DNA of 64,000 nucleotides, taken from positions 158,642 through 222,641 of the forward strand of contig NZ_QGTD01000020.1 of NCBI RefSeq assembly GCF_003176895.1, in the 5' to 3' direction. Origin of the DNA: Gracilibacillus dipsosauri (GTDB lineage Bacteria > Bacillota > Bacilli > Bacillales > Amphibacillaceae). The notes under the pieces were generated by a model, which was not told the origin of the DNA, searched no databases, and saw only the letters and a list, made by a program, of their open reading frames with translations. The position numbers and the translations under genes were made by a program. Shown piece after piece: positions 1-8,213 of the stretch (its first letter is position 1; each line of letters starts with the position of its first letter).

Positions 1-373
1 CAATAAAGTGGATTCCAGATTCATCAAGCTCAGCATTACGACGCATGGTATCTTTAAAGAACGTATTCCCACCATCGATTAAAATATCACCTTTATCAAG
101 TAATGGCCGTAGGGAAGCAATCGTCGCATCAGTAGCTGGCCCTGCTTGTACCATTAACATAATCTTACGCGGCTTCTCTAAGGAATCAACAAATTCTTCA
201 ATCGTTTTTGCTCCAACGAAATTCTTCCCTTTTGCTTCATTGTTCAAGAAGTCTTCTGTTTTTTGATAAGTTCTATTAAAAACTGCTACAGAATAACCTC
301 TGCTCTCTACGTTTAAGGCAAGGTTTTTCCCCATAACAGCAAGACCTATCACACCAAATTGTTGTTTTGCCAT
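1..373 (-). CDS. gnd: 6-phosphogluconate dehydrogenase, N-terminal part (runs off the left edge)
   Basis: This is the 5' end of a minus-strand gene whose 3' part lies outside the window. The protein begins [20 protein letters not shown], with the Rossmann nucleotide-binding motif GxxxMGxN and the downstream [11 protein letters not shown] segment typical of 6-phosphogluconate dehydrogenase. The enzyme oxidatively decarboxylates 6-phosphogluconate to ribulose 5-phosphate in the pentose phosphate pathway. The ATG at 371-373 is preceded by GGAG-type ribosome binding sequence. Only about 124 residues are visible, so the cofactor subtype cannot be judged. Confidence 0.93.
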   Translation of the reverse strand, partial: MAKQQFGVIGLAVMGKNLALNVESRGYSVAVFNRTYQKTEDFLNNEAKGKNFVGAKTIEEFVDSLEKPRKIMLMVQAGPATDATIASLRPLLDKGDILIDGGNTFFKDTMRRNAELDESGIHFI

Positions 374-600
374 TCTCCTAATCGCTCCTTTTGTTAATTT
401 ATCACTACTTATGTATTATTCCATATCCTCTATTTTAGCACGAAATGGAACAATGCGTAAGTCCAGTATAAAAATTCACTCCATATAATAAGTTATTACA
501 TCAAATGGTTCACTGCAAGTAATAGCTACCTATTTTCAGAAATTTCTATCATTTCTAGCAAATATTTCAGGATCCAGCACTACACGAAAATACTTTACTG
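374..600. other. Intergenic region upstream of gnd
   Basis: This 227-bp AT-rich gap separates the gnd start from the end of the HAD phosphatase gene, both on the minus strand. It should hold the gnd promoter and the end of the HAD transcript. I see no clear hairpin terminator, riboswitch or open reading frame with a ribosome binding site in it. Confidence 0.5.
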
Positions 601-1338
601 TTAAGTCGATGATAATACCCACTTTTCAATAGCAAGGGCTACTCCGTCCTCATCATTAGAAGCGGTTACCCAATCAGCTGCTTTTTTTACAGGTTCCTGA
701 GCATTTCCCATCGCGATGCCTAATCCAGCTAATTCTATCATTTTTATATCATTCAAACTATCACCAGCCGTCATCACCTGATCCATGGTGATACCAATTC
801 TTTCACAAACCTTTTCAATTGCCGCTGCTTTATTTACTCCGACTGCATTGACTTCAATATTGGTTAGACTAGAATTACTTACCTCGACATCCTCCCATTC
901 TGACAATGTTTGGTTAATTTTTTCCTTTATTTCTGGGGCGTCTGTGTCAAAGCCAAATTTCAGCCATTCATGTGCTTCAATATCCTCAGGAGTCTCTCCC
1001 CGCCAAATTTTATCAACAGAAGCAAGCCAAGCCCATGTTTGATGCTCCTCTCTAAGCTTTACAAGCTTCATAACAATACTTGGATCCAATGTTTGTCTTG
1101 CAATTAAGTCACCATGCATTGTCCAAATCTCACTACCATTCACCGTAATCAAATAATGTAAACCTAATTCTTTTGCAATAATAGAGCTTGTTTGATAGTG
1201 ACGACCTGTTGAGATAATCACCTCTACCCCATTATCTTGGGCTCTTTTTATTGCAGTTTTATTTACATCGGAGACTTGGTGCTGATTATTTAAAAGCGTG
1301 CCATCCATGTCTAATGCAATCATTTTAATTTCCTTCAT
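601..1338 (-). CDS. Cof-type HAD-superfamily sugar-phosphate phosphatase
   Basis: A 245-residue cytosolic phosphatase of the HAD superfamily, Cof/YidA type IIB. Motif I is DMDGTLL near residue 10 (nucleophile Asp and acid/base Asp), motif II is the ISTGR segment near 42, and motifs III/IV are Lys in NKAAAIE and AGDSLNDIKM near 195. Family members dephosphorylate sugar phosphates, flavin mononucleotide or pyridoxal phosphate, and the sequence does not tell which. It stands alone between gnd and the divergent ACT gene. Length fits the family, slightly short of the usual 260-280. Confidence 0.9.
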   Translation of the reverse strand: MKEIKMIALDMDGTLLNNQHQVSDVNKTAIKRAQDNGVEVIISTGRHYQTSSIIAKELGLHYLITVNGSEIWTMHGDLIARQTLDPSIVMKLVKLREEHQTWAWLASVDKIWRGETPEDIEAHEWLKFGFDTDAPEIKEKINQTLSEWEDVEVSNSSLTNIEVNAVGVNKAAAIEKVCERIGITMDQVMTAGDSLNDIKMIELAGLGIAMGNAQEPVKKAADWVTASNDEDGVALAIEKWVLSST

Positions 1339-1418
1339 CAGAAGCCCTCCAATTCTTAATACCCCTATATTTTATGCGAAAATAATGGTTTTAGCAAAAA
1401 TGCGATATCGATATTCCG

Positions 1419-1427
1419 TGTTATAAT
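1419..1427 (+). promoter_or_regulatory. Extended -10 promoter for the ACT-PFL operon
   Basis: A perfect TATAAT at 1422-1427 is preceded by TG at 1419-1420, giving an extended -10 element about 30 bases before the TTG start of the ACT-domain gene. No good -35 box lies 16-18 bases upstream, as is common for extended -10 promoters. Function is inferred from sequence only. Confidence 0.55.
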
Positions 1428-1457
1428 GAGCATACTAACGAAATAGAGGTGATAAAA

Positions 1458-1730
1458 TTGAAAAAACGAGCAGTAGTAAGTGTTGTAGGTAAGGATAAAG
1501 TAGGAATTATAGCTAAAGTTACTAATGTATTAGCAGATAATCATATAAATATTTCTGACATAAGTCAGACGATTTTGCAGGATTTTTTCACAATGATTAT
1601 GATTATAGATATTCAAGACAGTAGTAATATTAATCATTTAAAACAAAAATTCGAACCTGTTGAAAAGGAACTTGGACTGAATATTAACATTCAACTTGAA
1701 GATGTTTTTCAAGCAATGCATCGTGTTTAA
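1458..1730 (+). CDS. ACT-domain protein (UPF0237 family)
   Basis: A 90-residue single-ACT-domain protein beginning [23 protein letters not shown] domains bind amino acids or similar small ligands and usually act as regulatory modules. I chose the TTG at 1458 because the upstream in-frame GTG at 1449 lies inside the ribosome binding site GAGGTGAT. The gene ends 14 bases before the PFL/DUF711 gene and the two are almost certainly cotranscribed, a conserved pairing in Firmicutes. It may sense a ligand for the partner protein, but no function is proven. Confidence 0.88.
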   Translation: MKKRAVVSVVGKDKVGIIAKVTNVLADNHINISDISQTILQDFFTMIMIIDIQDSSNINHLKQKFEPVEKELGLNINIQLEDVFQAMHRV

Positions 1731-1744
1731 GGAGGAAATCAATT

Positions 1745-3106
1745 ATGCCAATAGGATTCACAGAGATACAAGAAACAATACGAATGGTAGAAATGGAACA
1801 TTTAGATATTCGAACGGTTACAATGGGGATTAGCTTACGGGATTGTATGGATTCAGATTTTGATAAATTAAAAGAGAATGTTTATAAAAAAATTACGCAC
1901 TATGCAAAGGAGCTTCAAACAACTGCTGACCAAGTCGCGGAGGAATATGGGGTGCCAATTATCAACAAACGAATTGCGATCTCACCTGTCGCAGAATTAC
2001 TAGGAAATGCATCAAAGCAACAAGTAATAGAATTAGCCAAAATATTAGATGACGCAGCTAAATGTTTAGATGTGGATTTCATTGGTGGATTTTCTGCATT
2101 GGTACATAAAGGGATAACCAAGGGAGATCAAGCCCTACTTTCTGCACTCCCAGAGGCACTAAGCTTCACAGAAAGAGTATGTGCTTCTATTTCTGTTGCT
2201 ACAACGAAAACAGGAATAAACATGGATGCTGTAGCAAGCATGGGATCGATTATAAAGCGAACAGCGGAGCTAACGAAAGATCATAATAGTATTGGTTGTG
2301 CCAAACTAGTTGTTTTTTGTAATCCGGTTGAGGATAATCCATTTATGGCAGGAGCCTTTCACGGCACGGGTGAAGGGGAAGTAGTGTTAAGTGTTGGAGT
2401 AAGTGGTCCTGGTGTTGTATTAAATGCATTAAAAAAATTCCCAAATGCCGATTTGGGAGAAATAGCTGATGTGATCAAAAATACGGCATTTAAGATTACA
2501 AGGGCAGGTGAATTAATTGGGCGTGTAGTAGCACAAAGACTAAACGTCCCATTTGGTATAATGGACTTGTCGCTTGCACCAACCAATGCTATGAATGACA
2601 GTGTTGCGGAAATACTAGAAGAGATTGGTTTAGAACGTGTCGGTACACATGGAACCATTGCCGCATTAGCACTCATGAACGATGCGGTCAAAAAAGGTGG
2701 GGCGATGGCCAGCTCCTACGTTGGTGGTTTAAGTGGCGCTTTTATACCAGTAAGTGAAGATAATGGAATGATTCGTGGTATTGAGGATGGTGCTCTTGAA
2801 TTATCAAAGCTTGAAGCGATGACATGTGTCTGCTCTGTTGGATTAGACATGATTGCACTAGATGGATCAGCTAGCGAAGAAACCATTGCTGCCATCATAG
2901 CGGATGAAGCTGCAATAGGCATGATCAATCGAAAAACAACAGCTGTACGTGTTATTCCAGTGATCGGCAAAAAACAAGGCGAATCGGTCGAATTTGGCGG
3001 ACTACTTGGTCGAGCACCGATAATCGGAGTTAGTTCTTTTAGTTCTGAGAAAATTATTCAGCGTGGTGGAAGGATACCTGCACCAATTCAATCCCTTACC
3101 AATTAA
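1745..3106 (+). CDS. PFL family protein (UPF0210/DUF711)
   Basis: A 453-residue protein of the UPF0210 (DUF711) family, predicted by its family to share the glycyl-radical/pyruvate formate-lyase-like barrel fold. It has no recognisable glycyl radical motif, so PFL activity should not be assumed. Glycine-rich conserved stretches include [12 protein letters not shown] near residue 113, [12 protein letters not shown] near 200 and [19 protein letters not shown] at the C terminus. The start ATG has an AAGGAGG ribosome binding site. It is translated after the ACT gene with a 14-base gap. The biochemical role of this pair is unknown. Confidence 0.88.
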   Translation: MPIGFTEIQETIRMVEMEHLDIRTVTMGISLRDCMDSDFDKLKENVYKKITHYAKELQTTADQVAEEYGVPIINKRIAISPVAELLGNASKQQVIELAKILDDAAKCLDVDFIGGFSALVHKGITKGDQALLSALPEALSFTERVCASISVATTKTGINMDAVASMGSIIKRTAELTKDHNSIGCAKLVVFCNPVEDNPFMAGAFHGTGEGEVVLSVGVSGPGVVLNALKKFPNADLGEIADVIKNTAFKITRAGELIGRVVAQRLNVPFGIMDLSLAPTNAMNDSVAEILEEIGLERVGTHGTIAALALMNDAVKKGGAMASSYVGGLSGAFIPVSEDNGMIRGIEDGALELSKLEAMTCVCSVGLDMIALDGSASEETIAAIIADEAAIGMINRKTTAVRVIPVIGKKQGESVEFGGLLGRAPIIGVSSFSSEKIIQRGGRIPAPIQSLTN

Positions 3107-3129
3107 GGATCCAGAGATACTAATGTTAA

Positions 3130-3175
3130 AAGAAGTCTATAAAAGCAATGCAGCTATCATAGACTTCTTCTAGCA
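3130..3175 (+). terminator. Hairpin terminator between convergent genes
   Basis: An 11-bp perfect inverted repeat, AAGAAGTCTAT at 3130-3140 and ATAGACTTCTT at 3159-3169, lies between the PFL gene (+) and the EIIC-like gene (-). The loop is long (18 bases) and the U tract is short, so it is probably a modest terminator, possibly used from both sides. Confidence 0.6.
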
Positions 3176-4726
3176 TTATTTCGCTCGTTTTATCTGATTT
3201 ACAATTAATGTAACAAAAAATGCTACTAGACATGGTACAAGCATTGCAATGATGAAGCCAAGAGAGTGATTGGCAAGCAATGGTGCCGTAAAGGTAGGAA
3301 CATAGGCTGTTCCACGAACCTCAAAAAAGCCAACTAATGCACCACCTATCCCCCCAGATAGAAGAGCTCCAGCGAAAATCCATTTGCTCGAAAACATAAA
3401 TGGGTAGGCTGATTCAACAAAGGTTCCAAAGCCAAGATTGATTAGAAAGCCTGGAACGGCAACTGCTGCCTCTCCTTTATCACGTGGTCGAATAATATTC
3501 GCTAAGTTAATACCAGCAGCTACCATTACTAATCCCACCATATCAACAGCACCTAAAAAGCTGTTCCCCGTACGCTCCATTTCTAGCAATACAATCGGCA
3601 AGATGGCAGCATGATAGACCCCACCAATAATGGCTGGCCAAATTAACACTCCCGCAATGGTACCAGCAAGAATCGGATTAAAATCTACCGCAAGCTCAAT
3701 TAACTGTTTTATTCCATCACCTATAAATAAAGCAATTGGTGCAATAAAATAATAAACTAATAATCCAGAGAATAATCCAGCAATTCCACCTGCAGCAATG
3801 TTGACTGTTGTCATTGGAAAGCGCCATTCAACAAATTTTCGGAAGAGTATACGCACCAGGACCCCTGCAAGAATACCAGCGATCATTCCACCAATAATCC
3901 CGCCATCAACCGACAATACTCCTGCAATAACACCTGCAACAATAGACACTTCATCTAATTCTGAAACCTGCTTTGCGGCAATAACGGCAATAACAACAGG
4001 AAGTGCACCAATTAATAGATCGAACACCTCACTTAAACCAGAAAGTGCTGGTATTTTACTTAATGCCAATATAAGAGCCATTGCGATAAAACCTGGTAAT
4101 GCCGACATCATGATCCCACGAATATTGATATTTCGCCATCCGAGCCCATTTGATATTTGATTGGATGGATTGCTTCCTAAAATCGGGCGATACGACAGTT
4201 GAAATTCTTTACTTAAAGAAGTAATAAACGAAACAGCCCTCGTTCGATTGGTTGTTCCAGTGGTACCAGAGGTTGCTATTACTCTAGCACCCAAGGTGGC
4301 AATAGTTGCCATAGAAGTACCACCAGTTCCTACTACTGGTACTTGTTTCTTAGCGGCAGCACGAATGACGTGTTGATTCGTATCATTTGGATCACCACTC
4401 ATTACAATTAATCCATCTATTTGCTCTTCTTCTATTAAATCGGCAATTTTCTGATCCAATAATCGCGCTTCTTCATTTACGACACTAAGATTAGCTCTTT
4501 CACTTTGAGTAAATGTTCCACTTTCATCAAGTTGCCATAAAGACGCCTTTGTGTCTTGTTTTGCAGAGTCCATGCTTTCTTCAGCACCAACGAACTGGAC
4601 AGCGTGAAGCTTCATTCCTGCACTGTTTGCTTGAACTCTAATTTCTTCTAGTAGCTTAGCTGGTTTTTTTCCACCAAGGTTATAGAGGTTCCCACCACTA
4701 CTACCAATTATTGCGATATGTTTCAT
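3176..4726 (-). CDS. PTS EIIC-like membrane protein with N-terminal soluble domain
   Basis: A 516-residue protein. Residues 1-180 form a soluble domain with GSSGGNLYNLGGKKPAKL, SGDPNDTNQ and a Gly/Thr-rich segment GTGGTSMATIATLGARVIATSGTTGTTN. Residues about 205-516 contain eight to ten hydrophobic segments resembling the PTS_EIIC_2 family (PF13303), which includes PfoR-like proteins. No EIIA or EIIB phosphorylation domain is present here or nearby, so sugar uptake coupled to phosphorylation is doubtful. It is followed, in the opposite orientation, by the methionine locus. Substrate unknown; the membrane assignment is firm, the function is not. Confidence 0.78.
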   Translation of the reverse strand: MKHIAIIGSSGGNLYNLGGKKPAKLLEEIRVQANSAGMKLHAVQFVGAEESMDSAKQDTKASLWQLDESGTFTQSERANLSVVNEEARLLDQKIADLIEEEQIDGLIVMSGDPNDTNQHVIRAAAKKQVPVVGTGGTSMATIATLGARVIATSGTTGTTNRTRAVSFITSLSKEFQLSYRPILGSNPSNQISNGLGWRNINIRGIMMSALPGFIAMALILALSKIPALSGLSEVFDLLIGALPVVIAVIAAKQVSELDEVSIVAGVIAGVLSVDGGIIGGMIAGILAGVLVRILFRKFVEWRFPMTTVNIAAGGIAGLFSGLLVYYFIAPIALFIGDGIKQLIELAVDFNPILAGTIAGVLIWPAIIGGVYHAAILPIVLLEMERTGNSFLGAVDMVGLVMVAAGINLANIIRPRDKGEAAVAVPGFLINLGFGTFVESAYPFMFSSKWIFAGALLSGGIGGALVGFFEVRGTAYVPTFTAPLLANHSLGFIIAMLVPCLVAFFVTLIVNQIKRAK

Positions 4727-4880
4727 CTCTTAACCTCTTTTCATTTAATCTACCAATTGTCTATTATAGTCGAAAATTGTCTAATACGCTACTATAGTAG
4801 AGTAAAAGAGTAAAAATTATTCAAAGTACTAGAGTTTAATTTTCTGAAAAGTCCGATGATTACAACAATTAGTAGACTTA

Positions 4881-4909
4881 TTGACTTCACTTATTTGTCA
4901 TGCTATGAT
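4881..4909 (+). promoter_or_regulatory. Sigma-A promoter of the metNIQ operon
   Basis: TTGACT at 4881-4886 and TATGAT at 4904-4909 are separated by exactly 17 bases, with TG at 4901-4902 forming an extended -10. Transcription should begin near 4916, just before the SAM riboswitch. Predicted from consensus only, but the match is very good. Confidence 0.8.
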
Positions 4910-4931
4910 TACCTTTATAATAAAAGTAATA

Positions 4932-5042
4932 CTCTTATCAAGAGAGGTGGAGGGACTGGCCCTATGAAACCCAGCAACCGTCAGATGATTCTGATAGGTG
5001 CTAATTCCATCAAAGCAAGTTCGCTTTGAAAGATAAGAGGAC
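4932..5042 (+). ncRNA. SAM-I (S-box) riboswitch aptamer
   Basis: All the hallmark blocks are present in order: P1 strand CTCTTATC (4932-4939), AAGAGAGGTGGAGGGACTGG, CCCTATGAAACCCAGCAACC, GGTGCTAATTCC, and the closing strand GATAAGAG (5032-5039). The aptamer binds S-adenosylmethionine and closes P1. The 3' P1 strand overlaps AAGAGGAC (5035-5042), which is perfectly complementary to GTCCTCTT (5066-5073) inside the downstream terminator. SAM binding therefore hides the antiterminator and turns the met operon off. The switching scheme is read from the sequence and agrees with known S-box behaviour. Confidence 0.97.
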
Positions 5043-5056
5043 TAAGCGGAGCATAC

Positions 5057-5092
5057 ATCCTTTCTGTCCTCTTGTACAGAAAGGATTTTTTG
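5057..5092 (+). terminator. SAM-controlled intrinsic terminator
   Basis: An 11-bp perfect stem, ATCCTTTCTGT (5057-5067) and ACAGAAAGGAT (5076-5086), is followed by a U-rich run. This is the expression platform of the S-box riboswitch. Bases 5066-5073 can instead pair with 5035-5042 to form the antiterminator when SAM is scarce. Confidence 0.93.
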
Positions 5093-5123
5093 TTTTTCTA
5101 CCCCAGAGAAAGGAGTGGGCTGA

Positions 5124-6149
5124 TTGATTAAGATTGAAAACTTATCAAAGCTATATCAGACAAATAAACAACAAGTGCAAGCTGTCAATAATGTTTCATT
5201 AAACATAGAAAAAGGAGAAATATTTGGTGTAATTGGCTATAGTGGTGCTGGAAAAAGTACCTTTATCCGATTGATTAATCGATTAGAGGAACCAACAAAT
5301 GGTACTGTTTCAATACAAGAGCTTGATATAACGAATATGTCTCAAGCTCAGCTGCGGAAAAAACGTCAAAAGATCGGTATGATCTTCCAGCATTTTAACC
5401 TCCTTTGGTCTAGAACCGTATTTGATAATATTGCCTTTCCACTAGAGATAGCAGGTGTACCAAAAGCCAAGAGATCTGAAAAGGTAACTGAATTAATTCA
5501 TCTAGTAGGATTATCTGGAAAAGAAAATTCCTATCCTGCACAACTAAGTGGTGGTCAGAAACAAAGAGTTGGCATTGCCCGTGCACTTGCCAATGATCCA
5601 GAGGTATTGCTTTGTGATGAAGCTACTTCTGCATTAGATCCTGAAACAACCGATGATATTCTCGAATTACTTGTGTCCATTAATCAGAAACTAGGTCTTA
5701 CTATTATTTTGATCACACACGAGATGCATGTCATTCAAAAAATATGTAATCGAGTCGCTGTTATGGAGAGTGGAGAAGTTGTCGAAACGGGAGACGTATT
5801 GGATGTTTTTGTTCGTCCGAAGTCAGCTACTACAAAGCGATTTGTTCAGCAATTAAATCCATTAGAGCATGAACAAGATAAATTGCAGAACTTCATAACC
5901 AATCATGACAATAGTGAAGTAATCAAGCTACACTTTATTGGTAATGATGCTAAAAGGGCCCTCATTACAGAAATCGTTAGAAAATTTGATGTAGAAATTA
6001 ATATTCTACAAGGCTCTATTGCCCCAACTAGAGAAGGTGCCTATGGAACATTGTATATTGAATTAAACGGAGAGAAAGATATTCTATCCAAAACTATTCA
6101 ATTTATTGAAACCTCTGGTGTGGAAGTTGAGGTGTTACGTCATGCTTAA
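5124..6149 (+). CDS. metN: Methionine ABC transporter ATP-binding protein MetN
   Basis: A 341-residue ATPase of the D/L-methionine importer. It has Walker A GYSGAGKS (residues 38-45), the signature LSGGQKQRVGIARALA near 141, Walker B VLLCDEATSALDP near 161 and an H-loop Thr-His-Glu-Met. Residues about 265-341 form the NIL domain that binds methionine and inhibits transport when internal methionine is high. The start is TTG at 5124 after AAGGAG. It is the first gene behind the SAM riboswitch and overlaps metI by 8 bases. Length is normal for MetN. Confidence 0.97.
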   Translation: MIKIENLSKLYQTNKQQVQAVNNVSLNIEKGEIFGVIGYSGAGKSTFIRLINRLEEPTNGTVSIQELDITNMSQAQLRKKRQKIGMIFQHFNLLWSRTVFDNIAFPLEIAGVPKAKRSEKVTELIHLVGLSGKENSYPAQLSGGQKQRVGIARALANDPEVLLCDEATSALDPETTDDILELLVSINQKLGLTIILITHEMHVIQKICNRVAVMESGEVVETGDVLDVFVRPKSATTKRFVQQLNPLEHEQDKLQNFITNHDNSEVIKLHFIGNDAKRALITEIVRKFDVEINILQGSIAPTREGAYGTLYIELNGEKDILSKTIQFIETSGVEVEVLRHA

Positions 6150-6810
6150 AGAATTATTTCCAAATGTAAACATGGAGGATTTATGGACAGCAACAGAAGA
6201 AACCTTATACATGACACTCATCTCCGTAGCTGGAACTCTCATTCTCGGAATTACACTTGGGCTATTGCTGTTTTTAACAGATAGAGGAAACCTTTGGCAA
6301 AATCGCTTTATTAACTTTGTCACTGCAACGGTTGTCAATGTGTTTCGAGCCATACCATTTATTATCTTGATCCTACTCTTATTTCCTTTCACTGATTTTC
6401 TAATAGGTACGATTCGAGGATGGAAGGCTGCACTCCCTGCATTAATTATTGGAGCGGCTCCCTTTTATGCACGACTGGTAGAGATAGGATTAAAAGAAGT
6501 AGACAAAGGTGTTATCGAAGCAGCAAAATCAATGGGGGCAAAACCTCACACCATCATTTTTAAGGTGCTTTTACCGGAATCAATGCCTGCTCTTATATCA
6601 GGTATTACGGTAACAGCTATTTCCTTAATCGGCTATACAGCAATGGCTGGTATAATTGGTGCAGGTGGACTTGGGGATCTTGCCTATATGAAAGGTTTCT
6701 TAAGAAGAGATTTCGATGTAGTCCTTATATGTACCATATTTGTTATCGCTATTGTGTTTGTTTTTCAATTAATTGGGGATTTACTATCCAAAGCGGTAGA
6801 TAAAAGATAA
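6142..6810 (+). CDS. metI: Methionine ABC transporter permease MetI
   Basis: A 222-residue integral membrane permease with five or six hydrophobic segments and the ABC coupling (EAA) motif around EAAKSMGAKPHTIIFKVLLPESMP (residues about 128-150). It partners MetN and MetQ to import methionine. I place the start at the ATG at 6142, overlapping the metN stop by 8 bases, rather than at the in-frame TTG further upstream inside metN, because MLKELFPNV matches the usual MetI start and length. Translational coupling is likely. Confidence 0.95.
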   Translation: MLKELFPNVNMEDLWTATEETLYMTLISVAGTLILGITLGLLLFLTDRGNLWQNRFINFVTATVVNVFRAIPFIILILLLFPFTDFLIGTIRGWKAALPALIIGAAPFYARLVEIGLKEVDKGVIEAAKSMGAKPHTIIFKVLLPESMPALISGITVTAISLIGYTAMAGIIGAGGLGDLAYMKGFLRRDFDVVLICTIFVIAIVFVFQLIGDLLSKAVDKR

Positions 6811-6832
6811 AATTTAGAAGGGATGATTTATT

Positions 6833-7675
6833 TTGAAAAAATTACTAGCTTTATTATTCACAGCATCTGTATTAATCGTATTGGCAGCTTGTGGAACTTC
6901 AGAGAATGAGGATGCAAGCAATGAAGAAGGAAACCAGGAGACAACTTCTATTACAGTTGGTGCGACCAGTGTGCCACATGCTGAAGTATTAGAAAAAGCT
7001 GCTCCTATTTTAAAAGAAGAAGGCATTGAACTTAAGGTGGAAGCCTATCAAGAGTACACATTCTTAAATGAAGACTTAAATAATGGAACATTAGATGCGA
7101 ACTATTTCCAACACATACCTTACTTCGAGCAACAAAAAGAAGAATTTGATTTTGATATTGTTAATTTAGGTGGTATTCATATTGAGCCAATGGGAATTTA
7201 TTCAAAGAACATAAACAATATCGATGATATTCCAGAGGGTACAACTTTTATTATGAGTCGTAATGTACCAGACCATGGAAGAATTCTTGCTCTATTAGAA
7301 AAAGAAGGTTTAATCAAAATTGATGAGAATGTAGATAAACAATCTGCAACTGTTGATGATATTGTTGAAAATCCTCTAAACCTTGAATTTGATGCTAGTA
7401 TCGACCCAGGCTTTTTACCTGAGTTCTATGAAAGAGAAAAAGATGCTATTCTAGCTATTAATACTAACTATGCCTTAGAAGCAGGTTTAGTTCCAACAGA
7501 GGATGCATTAATCTTGGAAGGCTCTGAGTCACCATATGTTAATATTATTGCAGCTCGTAGCGAAGACGAAAACAATGAAGCATTGGCAAAATTAGTAGAA
7601 GTGCTTCGCTCTGATGAAATTCAAGAATTTATCGAAGAAGAATACAACGGATCAGTTGTACCAGTATCAGAATAA
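6833..7675 (+). CDS. metQ: Methionine-binding lipoprotein MetQ
   Basis: A 280-residue NlpA/MetQ-family lipoprotein. The signal peptide ends in a lipobox LAAC with the acylated Cys at residue 20. Family features include the VGATSVPHAEVLE segment near residue 45 and the NYFQHIPYFEQQ segment near 97 that lines the methionine pocket. It is anchored outside the membrane and delivers methionine to MetNI. The start is TTG behind GAAGGGATG. It is the last gene of the operon, followed by a strong terminator. Confidence 0.96.
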   Translation: MKKLLALLFTASVLIVLAACGTSENEDASNEEGNQETTSITVGATSVPHAEVLEKAAPILKEEGIELKVEAYQEYTFLNEDLNNGTLDANYFQHIPYFEQQKEEFDFDIVNLGGIHIEPMGIYSKNINNIDDIPEGTTFIMSRNVPDHGRILALLEKEGLIKIDENVDKQSATVDDIVENPLNLEFDASIDPGFLPEFYEREKDAILAINTNYALEAGLVPTEDALILEGSESPYVNIIAARSEDENNEALAKLVEVLRSDEIQEFIEEEYNGSVVPVSE

Positions 7676-7682
7676 CGAAGAA

Positions 7683-7711
7683 GCAGGCACAACATGTGGT
7701 GCCTGCTTTTT
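7683..7711 (+). terminator. Terminator of the metNIQ operon
   Basis: GCAGGCAC (7683-7690) pairs perfectly with GTGCCTGC (7699-7706) around an 8-base loop and is followed by TTTTTG. It lies 8 bases after the metQ stop codon. Confidence 0.9.
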
Positions 7712-7765
7712 GCTTTTCCTTCATAAGTATGATTAAATCAAAGAAAGTTATAGGGAGATGAGCAA

Positions 7766-8152
7766 ATGCAACGATTATTATTAGAAGCCGCTTGGGAAAA
7801 GACCATTGCTAAAGGTGATTTAGCCATAATTGAACAGGTGTTTCACTCAACAAAGGAAGATCAGAAACAAGCGATTACCTTCAATACCATTCGCTATGCT
7901 TTTAACCATAAAGATCAATTGTTGTATACGAATTTAATTCACAATTTTTCCGAAACAGGAGTGGATTTAAGCAAGGTAGATTTAGTTATTTTTCAAGAGC
8001 AAGAAATGATTGCTGGTCATTCATTTCAAGAAAATAGATTACACATCCCTCCAAAAACAAGCATGCCCTGGACCTTTATTTTCCCAAAAGGAAGCTACCA
8101 ATCAGATAAGGTGTCAAACACGATGAAGATGGAAATCAAGAAAGCGGACTAA
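7766..8152 (+). CDS. SLAP-domain-like protein (S-layer / accessory Sec associated)
   Basis: A 128-residue protein without a signal peptide. The sequence resembles the SLAP domain found in S-layer-type and accessory-Sec-associated proteins of Bacillaceae: an N-terminal helix, a VDLVIFQEQEMIAGHSF strand region near residue 72 and a C-terminal WTFIFPKGSYQ segment. Such domains are known beside SecA2-type export genes, but no sec gene is visible here. The start ATG follows GGGAGATG. It has its own terminator. The family call is by recollection and is moderate. Confidence 0.6.
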   Translation: MQRLLLEAAWEKTIAKGDLAIIEQVFHSTKEDQKQAITFNTIRYAFNHKDQLLYTNLIHNFSETGVDLSKVDLVIFQEQEMIAGHSFQENRLHIPPKTSMPWTFIFPKGSYQSDKVSNTMKMEIKKAD

Positions 8153-8172
8153 TTTTTTGTCTCTAACGAGAA

Positions 8173-8206
8173 AAAGACCAGATTCTCTTATGGGAACCTG
8201 ATCTTT
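8173..8206 (-). terminator. Hairpin terminator between convergent genes
   Basis: AAAGACCAGATTC (8173-8185) pairs with GAACCTGATCTTT (8194-8206), 13 base pairs including two G-U pairs. Read on the minus strand it is followed by a U-rich stretch, so it best serves the symporter-like gene ending at 8214, and it can also stop the SLAP gene transcript. Confidence 0.75.
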
Positions 8207-8213
8207 ATATATA

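Noticed and set aside
1449..1457. GTG start of the ACT gene at 1449
   Set aside because: The GTG lies inside the GAGGTGAT ribosome binding site; TTG at 1458 is correctly spaced.
1745..3106. Active pyruvate formate-lyase
   Set aside because: No glycyl radical motif is present; only the family name points to PFL.
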